This document shows, piece after piece, positions 18,101-26,964 of a stretch of 64,000 nt of DNA. The position numbers were made by a program, and so were the translations under genes. Every line of letters begins with the position of its first letter. Position 1 is the first letter of the stretch. The notes beneath the pieces were generated by a model. That model made no database searches and was not told the DNA's origin. It saw only the letters and a program-made list of their open reading frames with translations. Source of the DNA: Streptococcus parapneumoniae. Lineage in GTDB: Bacteria; Bacillota; Bacilli; Lactobacillales; Streptococcaceae. The stretch lies in the NCBI RefSeq assembly GCF_037076355.1, contig NZ_AP026968.1:264501-328500 (forward strand), given 5' to 3'.

Positions 18101-21100
18101 ACAGAAAAAGAAAAAGAGGACATTAAGGATGCTGTCGCAGCTGCAAATCCAGGCTTAAACAAAGGTGATGTAACGGTAAATCCTGATGGCAGTGTCACAA
18201 CTCCAAAAGGAAATCTACCAAAAGAAGATGTTGTAACGACAGTCTTAAATAAACCAAATAAACTTGTTGAAGTAGAAAATCCAAACAGCTTAACAGTTAA
18301 AGAAAAAGAAGCGGTTAAGAAAGCTGTTGTAGAGGCAAATCCAGGTTTAACTGAAGATAAAGTCAAAGTCGATGATCAAGGCAATGTGACAACACCACAA
18401 GGCAACTTACCGGCAAAAGATGTTGTAACTTCTAGCTTGAAGAAACCAACAACCCCAGTTGAAGTTGTCAACCCATCTAAACTGACAGACCCAGAAAAAG
18501 CTAAAGTTGTAGAAGAAATTATTAAAAACAACCCTGATTTAGCGGATAAAAAAGATAAAATTAACGTTGATGATCAAGGCAATGTTGAAACGCCAAAAGG
18601 CAACTTACCAGCAGAGGATGTAGTGACACCAGCCTTGAAGAAACCGACAAATCTTGTCCCTGTTAAAGATATCAATAACTTATCAGATGCAGAAAAAGAC
18701 GCTGTTAAGGATGCTGTTGTAGCTGCAAATCCAGGCTTAAACAAGGACGATGTCAAGGTTGATGATCAAGGCAATGTTGAAACGCCAAGAGGTAATTTAC
18801 TAGCAGGAGAAGTTGTAACTCCAGCCTTGAAGAAACCTGTGACACCTGTAGAAGTTAAAGATCCTAAAAACTTAACAGATGCAGAAAAAGACGCTGTTAA
18901 GGATGCTGTTGTAGCTGCAAATCCAGGCTTAAACAAGGATGATGTCAAGGTTGATGGTCAAGGCAATGTTGAAACACCACAAGGTAATTTACCAGCAAAA
19001 GATGTAGTAACACCAGCTTTGAAGAAACCTGTCACACCTGTAGGAGTTAAAGATTCGAATAACTTAACAGACAAAGAAAAAGAAGATGTTAAGAAAGCTA
19101 TTGTTGAAGCAAATCCAGGCTTAAACAAGGACGATGTCAAGGTTGATGATCAAGGAAATGTTGAGACTCCAAACGGAAATCTACCAAAAGAAGATGTAGT
19201 AGTACAAACTGCTAAAGGGCAATCTACAAGTATCTTCAAACCAGAGTTAGACCTACAAACTGCTTTAGTATCCGGAAAAGCAACTGTTGAAAAAGGCAAA
19301 GACTTAACAGACGAAGAAATCCTAAAACAATTAGCACTTGCAGAAGGCTTAATACCGAAAGTTATCTCTAAACCATCTACAACAGAAACAGGCACTAAAG
19401 AAGCAGAGGTGGAAGTAACCCTAGCTGATGGTACTAAAGTAACTGTAAAAGTACCGGTTGAAGTAGTTGATTCCTTAGGCACAGCTGATAAAGATAATGA
19501 TCTTGCAAAAGCGAAAGAAGATGCTAAAAAACAAGTAGAAGAAGCTGCTAAAGATAAAATCACTGAAATCAAGAAGGATCCAAGCTTAACTGAAGAGCAA
19601 AAACAAAAAGCTGAAGAAGCAATCAATAAAGCTAAAGATGAAGCTAACAAAGCTATTGACGAAGCATCATCAGCAGGAACAGCTAAACAAATTGCAGATC
19701 AAGCAAAAGAAAATATTGAAAAATATGATCCAAAAGCTGATACAGAAGTTAAGAAACCAGATGTAACAAACCTTGATGAAGAAAAAGCGAAAGCAAAAGC
19801 TGAAATACTGGAAGAAGCTCAAAAACGCATTGACGAAATCAAGAGCAATAAAGATTTATCAGACGAAGCGAAACAAAAAGCTATCGAAGAAATCAATAAG
19901 GCCAAAGATAAAGCGATTGAAGACATCAACAAAGGTCAATCTAAAGATGAAATCAACGCGGCGAAAGAAGCTGGTATTCATAAGATAAATGAAGTTCAAC
20001 CAGATGGCTCTATTGCATCTAAATTCGAGCCGAAAGTTCCTGAAAATAAAGTGGAAGTGGGAAATCCAGCAAAACTTTCAGATGAAGAAAGAGAACAAGT
20101 TCGTCAAAACATCGAAGGTGCGAACACATTCCCAGATGGAACAACAGTAGAAGTTCAACCAGATGGAACAGCTGTAATCACATATAAAGATGGTTCAAGC
20201 GATACGATTTCTAAAGATAAATTAGTAGCGCCAGCTAACAAAGAGACAGGAACAATCGCGTCAAGAACCGAGCCAGTTATCCCAGGAAAAACACAAGTAG
20301 GAAACACTACTAAGTTAACACCAGAAGAACAAGCTGCGGTTAAAAAAGCGGTTGAGGAAGCGAACAACTTCCCAGTAGGAACTACGGTAGAAGTAAGACC
20401 TGATGGAACAGTAGTCATCACCTATCCAGATAAATCTGTAGATACAATAACAGGGGATAAACTTGTTGAAAAAGGAAGTAAACAAGGAACTCCAAAAGTT
20501 CAGACAGATGCAGAGAAGAACCCAGCGCAAGTTCCAGGAAACTTTGTACCTGTTGAAAATACTCACAACTTGACACAGATGGAGCAAGATACTGTAGCAG
20601 CTAAGGTTAAAGAAGCAAATCCAGTGGCGACAGATGTTAAGGTATCTAAAGATGGAACAGCAACGCTAACATATGGAGATGGTTCAGTAAACACAATTCC
20701 AGGAACCAGTCTAGTAGTAGCCAAAGATACTGACAATGAAGTTGCAACACAAGCTGCGCAAAACCCAGCTGTGGTGCCAGCAACTACAGAAGTTGGAAAT
20801 GCTCATAGCTTAACACCTGAGGAACAAGCTGCAGTAACAGCTAAAGTACAAGCAGTCAACCCAGCGGCGACAGATGTTAAGGTATCTAAAGACGGAACAG
20901 CGACATTGACATACTCAGATGGTTCAGTCAATACAATTCCAGGAACCAGTCTAGTAGTTCAAAAAGAGGAAACTTCAACACAAGAGCAACCAACAATCGC
21001 AGAGAAGACAAAAGTAATCATTCCAGCTAACCCTACAAAAGTAGCAGAAGCTACAAGATTAACAGATGCAGAAAAAGAAGCTGTTAAAAAAGCTGTAGTA

Positions 21101-22105
21101 GATGCAAATGGATTCGGAAGCGATGTTAAAGTTGAAGTAGCTGGAGATGGCACAGCGACAATCGTCTTTAAAGATGGTTCAGCTATTACAATTCCAGGAA
21201 ATCAATTGGTAGCACAAGATCCAAAAGCACAAGATAGCACTAAACCGACTGCTGAAAAATCAACTGTTAAAGCGCCTGCTCAAAGAGTAGATGTAAAAGA
21301 TATAACTCATTTAACAGATGAAGAAAAAGAAAAAGTTAAGGTTGCTATTTTACAAGCAAATGGTTCAACATTAGACGGAGCGACAATCAATGTAGCTGGA
21401 GATGGTACAGCAACAATCACATTCCCAGATGGTTCAGTAGTGACGATTCTAGGGAAAGATACAGTTCAACAATCTGCCAAAGGTGAATCTGTAACTCAAG
21501 AAGCTACACCAGAGTATAAGCCAGAAACTACACCAGGTGGAGATAATGGAGGCAATACTGGAAGCTCAGATGCTAATGCGAATGCAGGCGGTGGTAGCCA
21601 GGCAGGCGGACAAGCTCACACAGGTTCACAAAAATCAGCTCAATCACAAGCTTCTAAGCAATTGGCTACTGAAAAAGAATCAGCTAAAAAGGTCATTGAA
21701 AAAGCTGCCAAGGACAAGCAGGATGAAATCAAAGGCGCACCGCTTTCTGATAAAGAAAAAGCAGAACTTTTAGCAAGAGTGGAAGCAGAAAAACAAGCAT
21801 CTCTCAAAGAGATTGAAAATGCGAAAACTGTGGAAGATGTGAAGGAAGCAGAAACGATTGGAGTGCAAGCCATTGCCATGGTTACAGTTCCTAAGAGACC
21901 AGTGGCTCCTAATGCTGCTCCTCAGGCAACAAGTGCACCGCAAGCAACTGCAGGAACAATGCAAGATGTTACCTACCAGTCACCTGCTGGCAAACAACTA
22001 CCTAACACAGGTTCAGCATCAAGTGCAGCACTTGCTAGTCTTGGTCTAGTGGCGGCAACCAGTGGTTTTGCTTTGCTAGGAAGAAAGGCTAGACGTAGAA
22101 AATAG
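15155..22105 (+). CDS. LPXTG-anchored giant repeat adhesin, main part (downstream of the frameshift)
   Basis: A 2316-codon frame continuing the adhesin begun at 13017. The ATG at 15155 is internal and has no ribosome site. Order: GA/FIVAR-like helices; two DUF1542-like units (16378-16845); two nearly identical Rib-like units (16870-17401); a third DUF1542-like unit; eight units of about 64 residues (17665-19215); two more DUF1542-like units (19495-20000); six units of about 75 residues (20010-21480); a Gly/Asn-rich linker; a last DUF1542-like unit; and a sorting signal LPNTG at 21998-22012 with a hydrophobic helix and RKARRRK tail. It is a cell-wall-attached fibrillar surface protein. Composition is rich in K, E, D, A and V, unlike neighbouring genes. 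Confidence 0.85.
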   Translation: MIANIPGLTDDEKKQYDDAIDKATSTDEMAAIVDFAKLSGERKKAVAELEKLQYLNNNQKQSFKDRVENSANKEDIENYVSQARQLNSKMKRLHDLAEKAKTIKPTVKYTSAATEKQTAFDNALEKAESVLNKENGADETITTVGNLFTALETAINNLQPNGEKVKVNADKSALQAEYDKKDSVKNSPAYTKEKDEAKKQAYDNALIKAKKILDNTDATQDVVDKALEDLESARSSLTGKADEFELTKKDDKPVPISVDPVIGATNLSSEDKKLVQDKINGIPTGAIVIYKPIVAKADKKYVPVKVTHENISKEIEIEIVQSEAAKSPLTEPEKVKVNDVNNLSEEEKTAVENAIKEANPSLKTNPNIKVTVDEKGKVTVTYPDTSHNELTPDKTVVEKTKEEKVLDAAKEKAKSDLIAAANKEKAEIDADKNLTDQQKADKKTEVDNAKKAAEANIDKATTPEDVTKATEEGKKAIDAVHQTELDKAKEQAKSDLTAAANKEKEEIDADTKLSKDEKDKAKAKVDEVKKAAEDKIDKAGTTDEVTKAIEDGKKAIDAVHKTDADKSTPTITSGEVPVSVDPSKDKKVAETDKKAITDAVEVPKDQPQPTDKQVKNDGAIVDGTGANAGKKVVVVEVTYPDGSKDEIEVPVRKEKDADKATPKVKDEIASGEVPVSVDPSKDKKVAEADKKAITDAVEVPKGQPQPTDKQVKDDGAIVDGTGVNAGKKVVVVEVTYPDGSKDEIEVPVRKATDKEKAKADLTDAANAEKAEIDEDNALSKKEKEALKKQVDELKAKHEENINNATSPEAIASETEKGRQEIAAVHTPQDITETAKRKLTPPKEKVKVTDSNHLTDEEKEAVKKAIVATNPSLEESEVYVSDKGDVASPKGYLEAEKVVVQALNKPATPVVVADPNHLTNEEKEKVKDAVANANPGLSKDDITVDDKGNVTTKNGDKLLAKDVVTPALKKPTTPVVVGNPNALTEKEKEDIKDAVAAANPGLNKGDVTVNPDGSVTTPKGNLPKEDVVTTVLNKPNKLVEVENPNSLTVKEKEAVKKAVVEANPGLTEDKVKVDDQGNVTTPQGNLPAKDVVTSSLKKPTTPVEVVNPSKLTDPEKAKVVEEIIKNNPDLADKKDKINVDDQGNVETPKGNLPAEDVVTPALKKPTNLVPVKDINNLSDAEKDAVKDAVVAANPGLNKDDVKVDDQGNVETPRGNLLAGEVVTPALKKPVTPVEVKDPKNLTDAEKDAVKDAVVAANPGLNKDDVKVDGQGNVETPQGNLPAKDVVTPALKKPVTPVGVKDSNNLTDKEKEDVKKAIVEANPGLNKDDVKVDDQGNVETPNGNLPKEDVVVQTAKGQSTSIFKPELDLQTALVSGKATVEKGKDLTDEEILKQLALAEGLIPKVISKPSTTETGTKEAEVEVTLADGTKVTVKVPVEVVDSLGTADKDNDLAKAKEDAKKQVEEAAKDKITEIKKDPSLTEEQKQKAEEAINKAKDEANKAIDEASSAGTAKQIADQAKENIEKYDPKADTEVKKPDVTNLDEEKAKAKAEILEEAQKRIDEIKSNKDLSDEAKQKAIEEINKAKDKAIEDINKGQSKDEINAAKEAGIHKINEVQPDGSIASKFEPKVPENKVEVGNPAKLSDEEREQVRQNIEGANTFPDGTTVEVQPDGTAVITYKDGSSDTISKDKLVAPANKETGTIASRTEPVIPGKTQVGNTTKLTPEEQAAVKKAVEEANNFPVGTTVEVRPDGTVVITYPDKSVDTITGDKLVEKGSKQGTPKVQTDAEKNPAQVPGNFVPVENTHNLTQMEQDTVAAKVKEANPVATDVKVSKDGTATLTYGDGSVNTIPGTSLVVAKDTDNEVATQAAQNPAVVPATTEVGNAHSLTPEEQAAVTAKVQAVNPAATDVKVSKDGTATLTYSDGSVNTIPGTSLVVQKEETSTQEQPTIAEKTKVIIPANPTKVAEATRLTDAEKEAVKKAVVDANGFGSDVKVEVAGDGTATIVFKDGSAITIPGNQLVAQDPKAQDSTKPTAEKSTVKAPAQRVDVKDITHLTDEEKEKVKVAILQANGSTLDGATINVAGDGTATITFPDGSVVTILGKDTVQQSAKGESVTQEATPEYKPETTPGGDNGGNTGSSDANANAGGGSQAGGQAHTGSQKSAQSQASKQLATEKESAKKVIEKAAKDKQDEIKGAPLSDKEKAELLARVEAEKQASLKEIENAKTVEDVKEAETIGVQAIAMVTVPKRPVAPNAAPQATSAPQATAGTMQDVTYQSPAGKQLPNTGSASSAALASLGLVAATSGFALLGRKARRRK
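16870..17401 (+). repeat. two near-identical Rib-like repeat units in the adhesin
   Basis: Two copies (about 16870-17105 and 17168-17401) share almost every base. They encode SGEVPVSVDPSKDKKVAE and end in VTYPDGSKDEIEVPVRK. They differ at only a few codons (DQ/GQ, ND/DD, AN/VN). Such identity implies recent duplication or gene conversion. Confidence 0.9.
17665..19215 (+). repeat. eight tandem ~192-bp repeats in the adhesin
   Basis: Each unit of about 64 residues follows the pattern KPxTPVxVxNPxxLT, then EKExVKxAV, ANPGL, VDDQGNVxTPxGNLP and DVVTPALK. Units 6 and 7 are closest to each other, while units 1 and 5 are most diverged. The fifth unit carries two extra residues. Confidence 0.9.
20010..21480 (+). 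repeat. six diverged ~75-residue repeats in the adhesin
   Basis: Each unit has a proline-containing opening, a LT/LS-x-EE helix and a C-terminal GTATxTYxDGSxxTIPG strand pair. Units 3 and 4 share VSKDGTATLTY and NTIPGTSLVV almost exactly. Related single units occur near 13905-14170 and 16135-16345. Confidence 0.85.
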
Positions 22106-22220
22106 GACAGCTAGAAAATTCTATTCTCTACTTAAAGTTAGGTTATAAGGGGGATTTGGAGAAATCATCAATCCTAGGGATGGGTGAGAGAAGTGAGAAC
22201 CCAAGATAATCACACACTTT

Positions 22221-22326
22221 ATACTCAATGAAAATCAAAGAGCAAACTAGGAAACTAGCCGTAGGCTGTACTTGAGTACGGCAAGGCGACGTTGACACGG
22301 TTTGAATTTGATTTTCGAAGAGTATT
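22221..22326 (-). repeat. BOX element without boxB (C-A as read on +)
   Basis: ATACTCAATGAAAATC starts boxC, which joins boxA through GGCTGTACTTGAGTACGGC. The end is TTTTCGAAGAGTAT. It has no boxB. Otherwise 22106-22436 shows no gene and no clear terminator for the adhesin. Confidence 0.92.
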
Positions 22327-22436
22327 AGATGAATAGGGATGTTCTATCAATCTAGCCAATCTCTTCTGTCTCTAACTGTGAGACAGGAGATGGGCAATAT
22401 CGAGCCAGAAAAGATAGCAGAATAGCTCTCTATGGA

Positions 22437-22487
22437 AGAGAGGAGGGAAACCGAAAATTGGGTGCCCCTCCTCTTTTTTGGTATAAT
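22437..22487 (+). promoter_or_regulatory. terminator followed directly by the tatD promoter -10
   Basis: GAGAGGAGGG and CCCTCCTCT form a stem followed by TTTTTT (22437-22479). TATAAT at 22482-22487 follows immediately and should start tatD transcription. The -35 would lie inside the stem. Confidence 0.7.
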
Positions 22488-22514
22488 AGAAGATAGAAAA
22501 CGAGGTTAGAAGAG

Positions 22515-23285
22515 ATGATTTTTGATACACATACACACTTAAATGTAGAAGAATTTGCAGGTCGTGAGGCAGAAGAAATTGCCTTGGCTGCTGAGATGGG
22601 TGTGACACAGATGAATATTGTTGGTTTTGATGAACCGACGATTGAGCGTGCTTTGGAGTTGGTAGATGAGTATGAGCAGCTCTATGCGACTATCGGTTGG
22701 CATCCGACAGAAGCTGGAACTTACACAGAGGAGATTGAAGCCTACTTGCTTGACAAGCTCAAGCATCCAAAGGTGGTTGCCTTGGGTGAGATTGGTTTGG
22801 ATTATCATTGGATGACAGCACCAAAAGAGGTGCAGGAGCAGGTTTTTCGCCGTCAGATCCAGCTATCTAAGGACTTGAATTTGCCTTTTGTTGTCCATAC
22901 CCGTGATGCGCTGGAAGATACCTATGAGATTATCAAGAGCGAGGGAGTTGGCCCTCGAGGTGGCATTATGCATTCTTTCTCAGGAACTCTTGAATGGGCA
23001 GAGAAGTTTGTTGAGCTTGGCATGACCATTTCCTTCTCAGGAGTGGTGACTTTTAAGAAGGCAACTGACATCCAAGAAGTAGCTAAAGAGTTACCTTTGG
23101 ACAAGATTTTGGTGGAAACAGATGCGCCTTACCTAGCTCCTGTTCCTAAACGGGGTCGCGAAAACAAAACAGCCTATACTCGCTATGTAGTGGACTTTAT
23201 CGCCGACTTGCGTGGTATGACGACAGAAGAGCTAGCGGTAGCAACGACTGCAAATGCAGAACGAATTTTTGGATTGGAAAGTTAA
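22515..23285 (+). CDS. tatD: TatD-family metal-dependent DNase
   Basis: A 256-residue TIM-barrel hydrolase. Metal ligands are visible as FDTHTHL (residues 3-9), GEIGLDYHW near 92, VHTRDA near 128, HSFSGT near 153 and ETDAPYLAP near 203. TatD enzymes are Mg-dependent 3'-5' DNases implicated in DNA repair and oxidative damage. It is followed after 2 nt by rnmV, a pairing common in Firmicutes. Confidence 0.94.
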   Translation: MIFDTHTHLNVEEFAGREAEEIALAAEMGVTQMNIVGFDEPTIERALELVDEYEQLYATIGWHPTEAGTYTEEIEAYLLDKLKHPKVVALGEIGLDYHWMTAPKEVQEQVFRRQIQLSKDLNLPFVVHTRDALEDTYEIIKSEGVGPRGGIMHSFSGTLEWAEKFVELGMTISFSGVVTFKKATDIQEVAKELPLDKILVETDAPYLAPVPKRGRENKTAYTRYVVDFIADLRGMTTEELAVATTANAERIFGLES

Positions 23286-23287
23286 TT

Positions 23288-23854
23288 ATGAAAGAGAAAA
23301 TTTCTCAAGTTATCGTGGTCGAAGGTCGCGATGATACGGCCAATCTCAAACGTTATTTCGAGGTAGAGACCTATGAGACTCGAGGTTCTGCCATCAATGA
23401 CCAGGATATAGAGCGGATTCAGCGCCTGCACCAACGTCATGGAGTTATTGTCTTTACAGACCCAGATTTTAATGGGGAGCGGATTCGACGCATGATTATG
23501 ACAGCCATTCCAACAGTTCAGCATGCCTTTCTCAAGCGAGATGAAGCTGTTCCTAAGTCCAAAACCAAGGGACGTTCTCTGGGAATTGAGCATGCCAGCT
23601 ATGAAGACCTGAAAACGGCTCTAGCTCAGGTAACAGAACAATTTGAACATGAGAGTCAGTTTGACATCAGTCGTAGCGACTTGATTCGCCTTGGTTTTCT
23701 AGCAGGGGCAGACAGCCGTAAGCGACGAGAATATCTAGGAGAGGCTCTCCGAATTGGCTATTCCAACGGCAAGCAACTCCTCAAACGCCTAGAGTTGTTT
23801 GGGGTCACCTTGGCAGAAGTGGAAGAAACCATGAAATCTTATGAGAACAGCTAA
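23288..23854 (+). CDS. rnmV: ribonuclease M5 (5S rRNA maturation)
   Basis: A 188-residue Toprim enzyme. The N-terminal Toprim domain has VVEGRDDTANLKRYF and the metal-binding VIVFTDPDFNGERIRR. The C-terminal region (ADSRKRREYLGEALRIGYSN) matches RNase M5, which processes 5S rRNA precursors with L18. It is co-transcribed with tatD. A weak promoter for rsmA lies in the 64-nt gap after it. Confidence 0.94.
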   Translation: MKEKISQVIVVEGRDDTANLKRYFEVETYETRGSAINDQDIERIQRLHQRHGVIVFTDPDFNGERIRRMIMTAIPTVQHAFLKRDEAVPKSKTKGRSLGIEHASYEDLKTALAQVTEQFEHESQFDISRSDLIRLGFLAGADSRKRREYLGEALRIGYSNGKQLLKRLELFGVTLAEVEETMKSYENS

Positions 23855-23918
23855 GCAGACCCCAAATGTAAGGGGAATGTGTTACAATAGTAGTAACAGA
23901 TAATAGAAAAGAGAATAG

Positions 23919-24791
23919 ATGAGAATTGCAGATTATAGCGTGACCAAGGCGGTGCTGGAGCGTCACGGTTTTACTTTTAAAAAGTCCTTTGGGCAAAATT
24001 TCTTGACGGATACCAATATCCTACAAAAAATCGTGGATACAGCTGAGATTGACGGCCAGGTTAATGTTATCGAAATCGGGCCAGGGATTGGTGCCTTAAC
24101 GGAGTTTCTGGCTGAGCGTGCAGCTCAAGTCATGGCTTTTGAGATTGACCACCGTTTGGTACCAATTTTGGCAGATACCTTGCGTGATTTTGATAATGTG
24201 ACCGTGGTCAACGAGGACATTCTCAAGGTTGACTTGGCGCAACATATCCAGAATTTTAAAAATCCTGATCTGCCAATCAAGGTAGTGGCTAACTTACCCT
24301 ACTACATCACGACGCCTATTCTCATGCACCTAATCGAGAGTGGGATTCCTTTTAGTGAGTTTGTGGTCATGATGCAAAAAGAGGTAGCGGACCGCATTTC
24401 CGCTCAACCAAATACCAAGGCATATGGTAGTTTGTCAATCGCTGTGCAGTATTACATGACTGCCAAGGTTGCCTTCATTGTACCTCGTACGGTCTTTGTG
24501 CCAGCACCAAACGTGGACTCTGCTATTTTGAAAATGGTGCGTCGTCCAGAACCAGCCGTAGTAGTAGAAGATGAGAACTTCTTCTTTAAGGTTTCCAAGG
24601 CAAGTTTCACCCATCGCCGCAAGACCTTATGGAATAACTTGACAGGCTACTTTGGCAAGACTGAAGAAGTTAAGGAAAAATTGACCAAGGCTTTGGACCA
24701 GGCAGGATTGTCACCAAGTGTACGTGGGGAAGCTCTCAGCTTGGCAGAGTTTGCTAGCCTAGCAGACGCACTTAAAGGGCAAGGACTCTAA
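23919..24791 (+). CDS. rsmA: 16S rRNA dimethyladenosine transferase KsgA/RsmA
   Basis: A 290-residue Rossmann methyltransferase that dimethylates A1518/A1519 of 16S rRNA. It shows [10 protein letters not shown], the SAM-binding [15 protein letters not shown], and the catalytic [10 protein letters not shown] motif near residue 126. GTTACAATAG at 23881-23890 is a likely -10 region. rsgA begins 1 nt after its stop, linking two small-subunit maturation functions. Confidence 0.96.
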   Translation: MRIADYSVTKAVLERHGFTFKKSFGQNFLTDTNILQKIVDTAEIDGQVNVIEIGPGIGALTEFLAERAAQVMAFEIDHRLVPILADTLRDFDNVTVVNEDILKVDLAQHIQNFKNPDLPIKVVANLPYYITTPILMHLIESGIPFSEFVVMMQKEVADRISAQPNTKAYGSLSIAVQYYMTAKVAFIVPRTVFVPAPNVDSAILKMVRRPEPAVVVEDENFFFKVSKASFTHRRKTLWNNLTGYFGKTEEVKEKLTKALDQAGLSPSVRGEALSLAEFASLADALKGQGL

Positions 24792-24792
24792 G

Positions 24793-25671
24793 ATGCAGGG
24801 ACAAATCATTAAAGCCTTGGCTGGGTTCTACTATGTAGAGAGTGATGGCCAGGTCTATCAAACACGAGCGCGTGGAAATTTCCGTAAAAAAGGTCATACA
24901 CCCTATGTTGGAGACTGGGTCGATTTTTCTGCAGAGGAAAATTCAGAAGGCTATATCCTCAAGATTCATGAACGGAAAAACAGTCTGGTCCGTCCGCCTA
25001 TTGTCAATATTGACCAAGCTGTGGTGATCATGTCTGTCAAGGAACCTGATTTTAACAGCAATTTGCTGGATCGTTTCTTGGTTCTTTTAGAGCATAAGGG
25101 CATCCATCCCATCGTCTATATTTCTAAAATGGATTTGTTGGGAGACGGGGGAGAACTGGATTTTTATGAACAGACTTATGGTGATATCGGCTATGACTTT
25201 GTGACCAGTAAAGAGGAACTCCTTCCTTTGTTAACAGGCAAGGTTACAGTCTTTATGGGGCAGACAGGTGTTGGGAAATCAACTCTTCTCAATAAAATCG
25301 CACCAGATCTCAATCTTGAAACAGGAGAAATTTCAGACAGTCTGGGTCGCGGGCGCCACACTACTCGAGCAGTTAGTTTTTACAATCTTAATGGGGGTAA
25401 AATCGCAGATACACCAGGCTTTTCATCACTGGATTATGAAGTAACAACGGCTGAAGACCTCAATCAGGCTTTCCCAGAGATTGCTAGTGTCAGTCGAGAC
25501 TGCAAATTCCGCACTTGTACCCATACACATGAGCCGTCTTGTGCTGTCAAGCCAGCTGTTGAAGAGGGTATCATTACCACCTTCCGTTTTGATAATTACC
25601 TGCAATTCCTCAGTGAGATTGAAAATCGCAGAGAAACTTATAAAAAAGTCAGCAAAAAAATTCCAAAATAA
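24793..25671 (+). CDS. rsgA: ribosome small-subunit GTPase RsgA
   Basis: A 292-residue circularly permuted GTPase. Order: N-terminal OB-fold, G4-like SKMD near residue 110, P-loop GQTGVGKST near 156, then DTPGF. The C-terminal zinc site is [14 protein letters not shown] (residues about 237-250). It assists late 30S maturation. It sits between rsmA and rpe with 1-10 nt gaps. Confidence 0.96.
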   Translation: MQGQIIKALAGFYYVESDGQVYQTRARGNFRKKGHTPYVGDWVDFSAEENSEGYILKIHERKNSLVRPPIVNIDQAVVIMSVKEPDFNSNLLDRFLVLLEHKGIHPIVYISKMDLLGDGGELDFYEQTYGDIGYDFVTSKEELLPLLTGKVTVFMGQTGVGKSTLLNKIAPDLNLETGEISDSLGRGRHTTRAVSFYNLNGGKIADTPGFSSLDYEVTTAEDLNQAFPEIASVSRDCKFRTCTHTHEPSCAVKPAVEEGIITTFRFDNYLQFLSEIENRRETYKKVSKKIPK

Positions 25672-25681
25672 GGAGAAACCT

Positions 25682-26338
25682 ATGTCTCAATACAAGATTG
25701 CTCCGTCAATTCTGGCAGCAGATTATGCCAACTTTGAACGTGAAATTAAACGCCTAGAAGCAACTGGGGCGGAGTATGCCCATATCGATATTATGGATGG
25801 TCATTTTGTACCGCAAATCAGTTTTGGTGCGGGTGTGGTCGAATCTCTTCGTCCTCATAGTAAGATGGTTTTCGACTGCCACTTGATGGTGTCAAATCCT
25901 GAGCATCATTTAGAGGACTTTGCGCGTGCAGGTGCAGATATCATCAGTATCCATGTGGAAGCAACGCCTCATATTCATGGTGCCCTCCAAAAGATTCGTT
26001 CACTCGGTGTCAAGCCTTCGGTTGTCATCAACCCTGGTACGCCTGTCGAGGCGATTAAGCACGTCCTTCACCTAGTTGACCAAGTCTTAGTCATGACAGT
26101 AAACCCTGGGTTTGGCGGACAAGCTTTTCTGCCTGAAACCATGGATAAGGTCCGTGAGTTGGTTGCCCTTCGTCAGGAAAAAGGTTTGAACTTTGAGATT
26201 GAAGTGGATGGTGGGATTGATGATAAAACGATTGCTCAAGCCAAAGAAGCTGGTGCGACCGTTTTTGTAGCAGGTTCCTATGTCTTTAAGGGAGATGTCA
26301 ATGAGCGAGTACAAACTCTCAGAAAACAACTGGACTAG
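25682..26338 (+). CDS. rpe: ribulose-phosphate 3-epimerase
   Basis: A 218-residue TIM-barrel enzyme interconverting ribulose-5-P and xylulose-5-P in the pentose phosphate pathway. Motifs: APSILAADYANF, HIDIMDGHFVPQISFG, VNPGFGGQAF and EVDGGI with metal and phosphate ligands. The start at 25682 follows AAGGAGAAACCT. The longer frame from 25481 lies within rsgA and is rejected. Its 3' end overlaps the thiamine pyrophosphokinase gene by 38 nt. Confidence 0.96.
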   Translation: MSQYKIAPSILAADYANFEREIKRLEATGAEYAHIDIMDGHFVPQISFGAGVVESLRPHSKMVFDCHLMVSNPEHHLEDFARAGADIISIHVEATPHIHGALQKIRSLGVKPSVVINPGTPVEAIKHVLHLVDQVLVMTVNPGFGGQAFLPETMDKVRELVALRQEKGLNFEIEVDGGIDDKTIAQAKEAGATVFVAGSYVFKGDVNERVQTLRKQLD

Positions 26339-26963
26339 GGTTGCCGTTTTTGCTGGTGGAGACCGTGGTCATTATCGGACAGACTTCGATTGCTTTGTCG
26401 GTGTGGATCGAGGTTCGCTTTGGGTCTTGGAGGAAAAGCTGCCTCTTGCTCTAGCAGTTGGGGATTTTGATTCTGTTACTGCAGAAGAGCGTCAGTTGAT
26501 TCAAAAACGTGCTCAGCATTTTGTCCAAGCCCGACCAGAAAAGGATGATACAGATCTGGAATTGGCTCTCTTGACTATTTTTGAGCAAAATCCTCAGGCT
26601 CAGGTCACTATTTTCGGTGCTTTGGGTGGCCGTATTGACCATATGTTGGCCAATGTCTTTCTGCCTAGCAATCCCAAGTTGGCGCCTTATATGCGGCAGA
26701 TAGAAATTGAGGATGGGCAAAATTTGATTGCCTATTGTCCAGAAGGGACCAGTCAGCTAGAACCCCGCTCGGACTATGACTATCTAGCCTTTATGCCGGT
26801 TCGGGATAGCCAGCTGACTATTCTCGGAGCTAAGTATGAGTTGACAGAGGAGAATTTTTTCTTTAAAAAAGTGTACGCTTCTAACGAATATATAGATAGG
26901 GAAGTGTCAGTGACTTGCCCAGATGGCTATGTGGTCGTGCTGCATAGCAAGGACAGGAGGTAG
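26301..26963 (+). CDS. thiN: thiamine pyrophosphokinase
   Basis: A 220-residue TPK domain protein that converts thiamine to thiamine diphosphate. It has VAVFAGGD, VGVDRGSLW, the ATP/Mg-binding VGDFDSV near residue 52, KDDTDLELAL and GALGGRIDHM near 110. I chose the ATG at 26301 because AAGGGAG is 6 nt upstream; 26295 is an alternative. It is embedded in the rpe-rmuC-yhaM run. Confidence 0.92.
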   Translation: MSEYKLSENNWTRVAVFAGGDRGHYRTDFDCFVGVDRGSLWVLEEKLPLALAVGDFDSVTAEERQLIQKRAQHFVQARPEKDDTDLELALLTIFEQNPQAQVTIFGALGGRIDHMLANVFLPSNPKLAPYMRQIEIEDGQNLIAYCPEGTSQLEPRSDYDYLAFMPVRDSQLTILGAKYELTEENFFFKKVYASNEYIDREVSVTCPDGYVVVLHSKDRR

Positions 26964-26964
26964 G

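Noticed and set aside
16378..21480. Repeats considered as a CRISPR array
   Set aside because: Units are in-frame coding repeats of 190-240 bp without spacers; no cas genes are in the window.
16114..21879. Many other minus-strand frames within the adhesin
   Set aside because: Same composition effect; they follow the repeat period of the coding strand.
25481..25681. Extended N-terminus for rpe
   Set aside because: It overlaps rsgA in another frame, and a good ribosome site precedes 25682.
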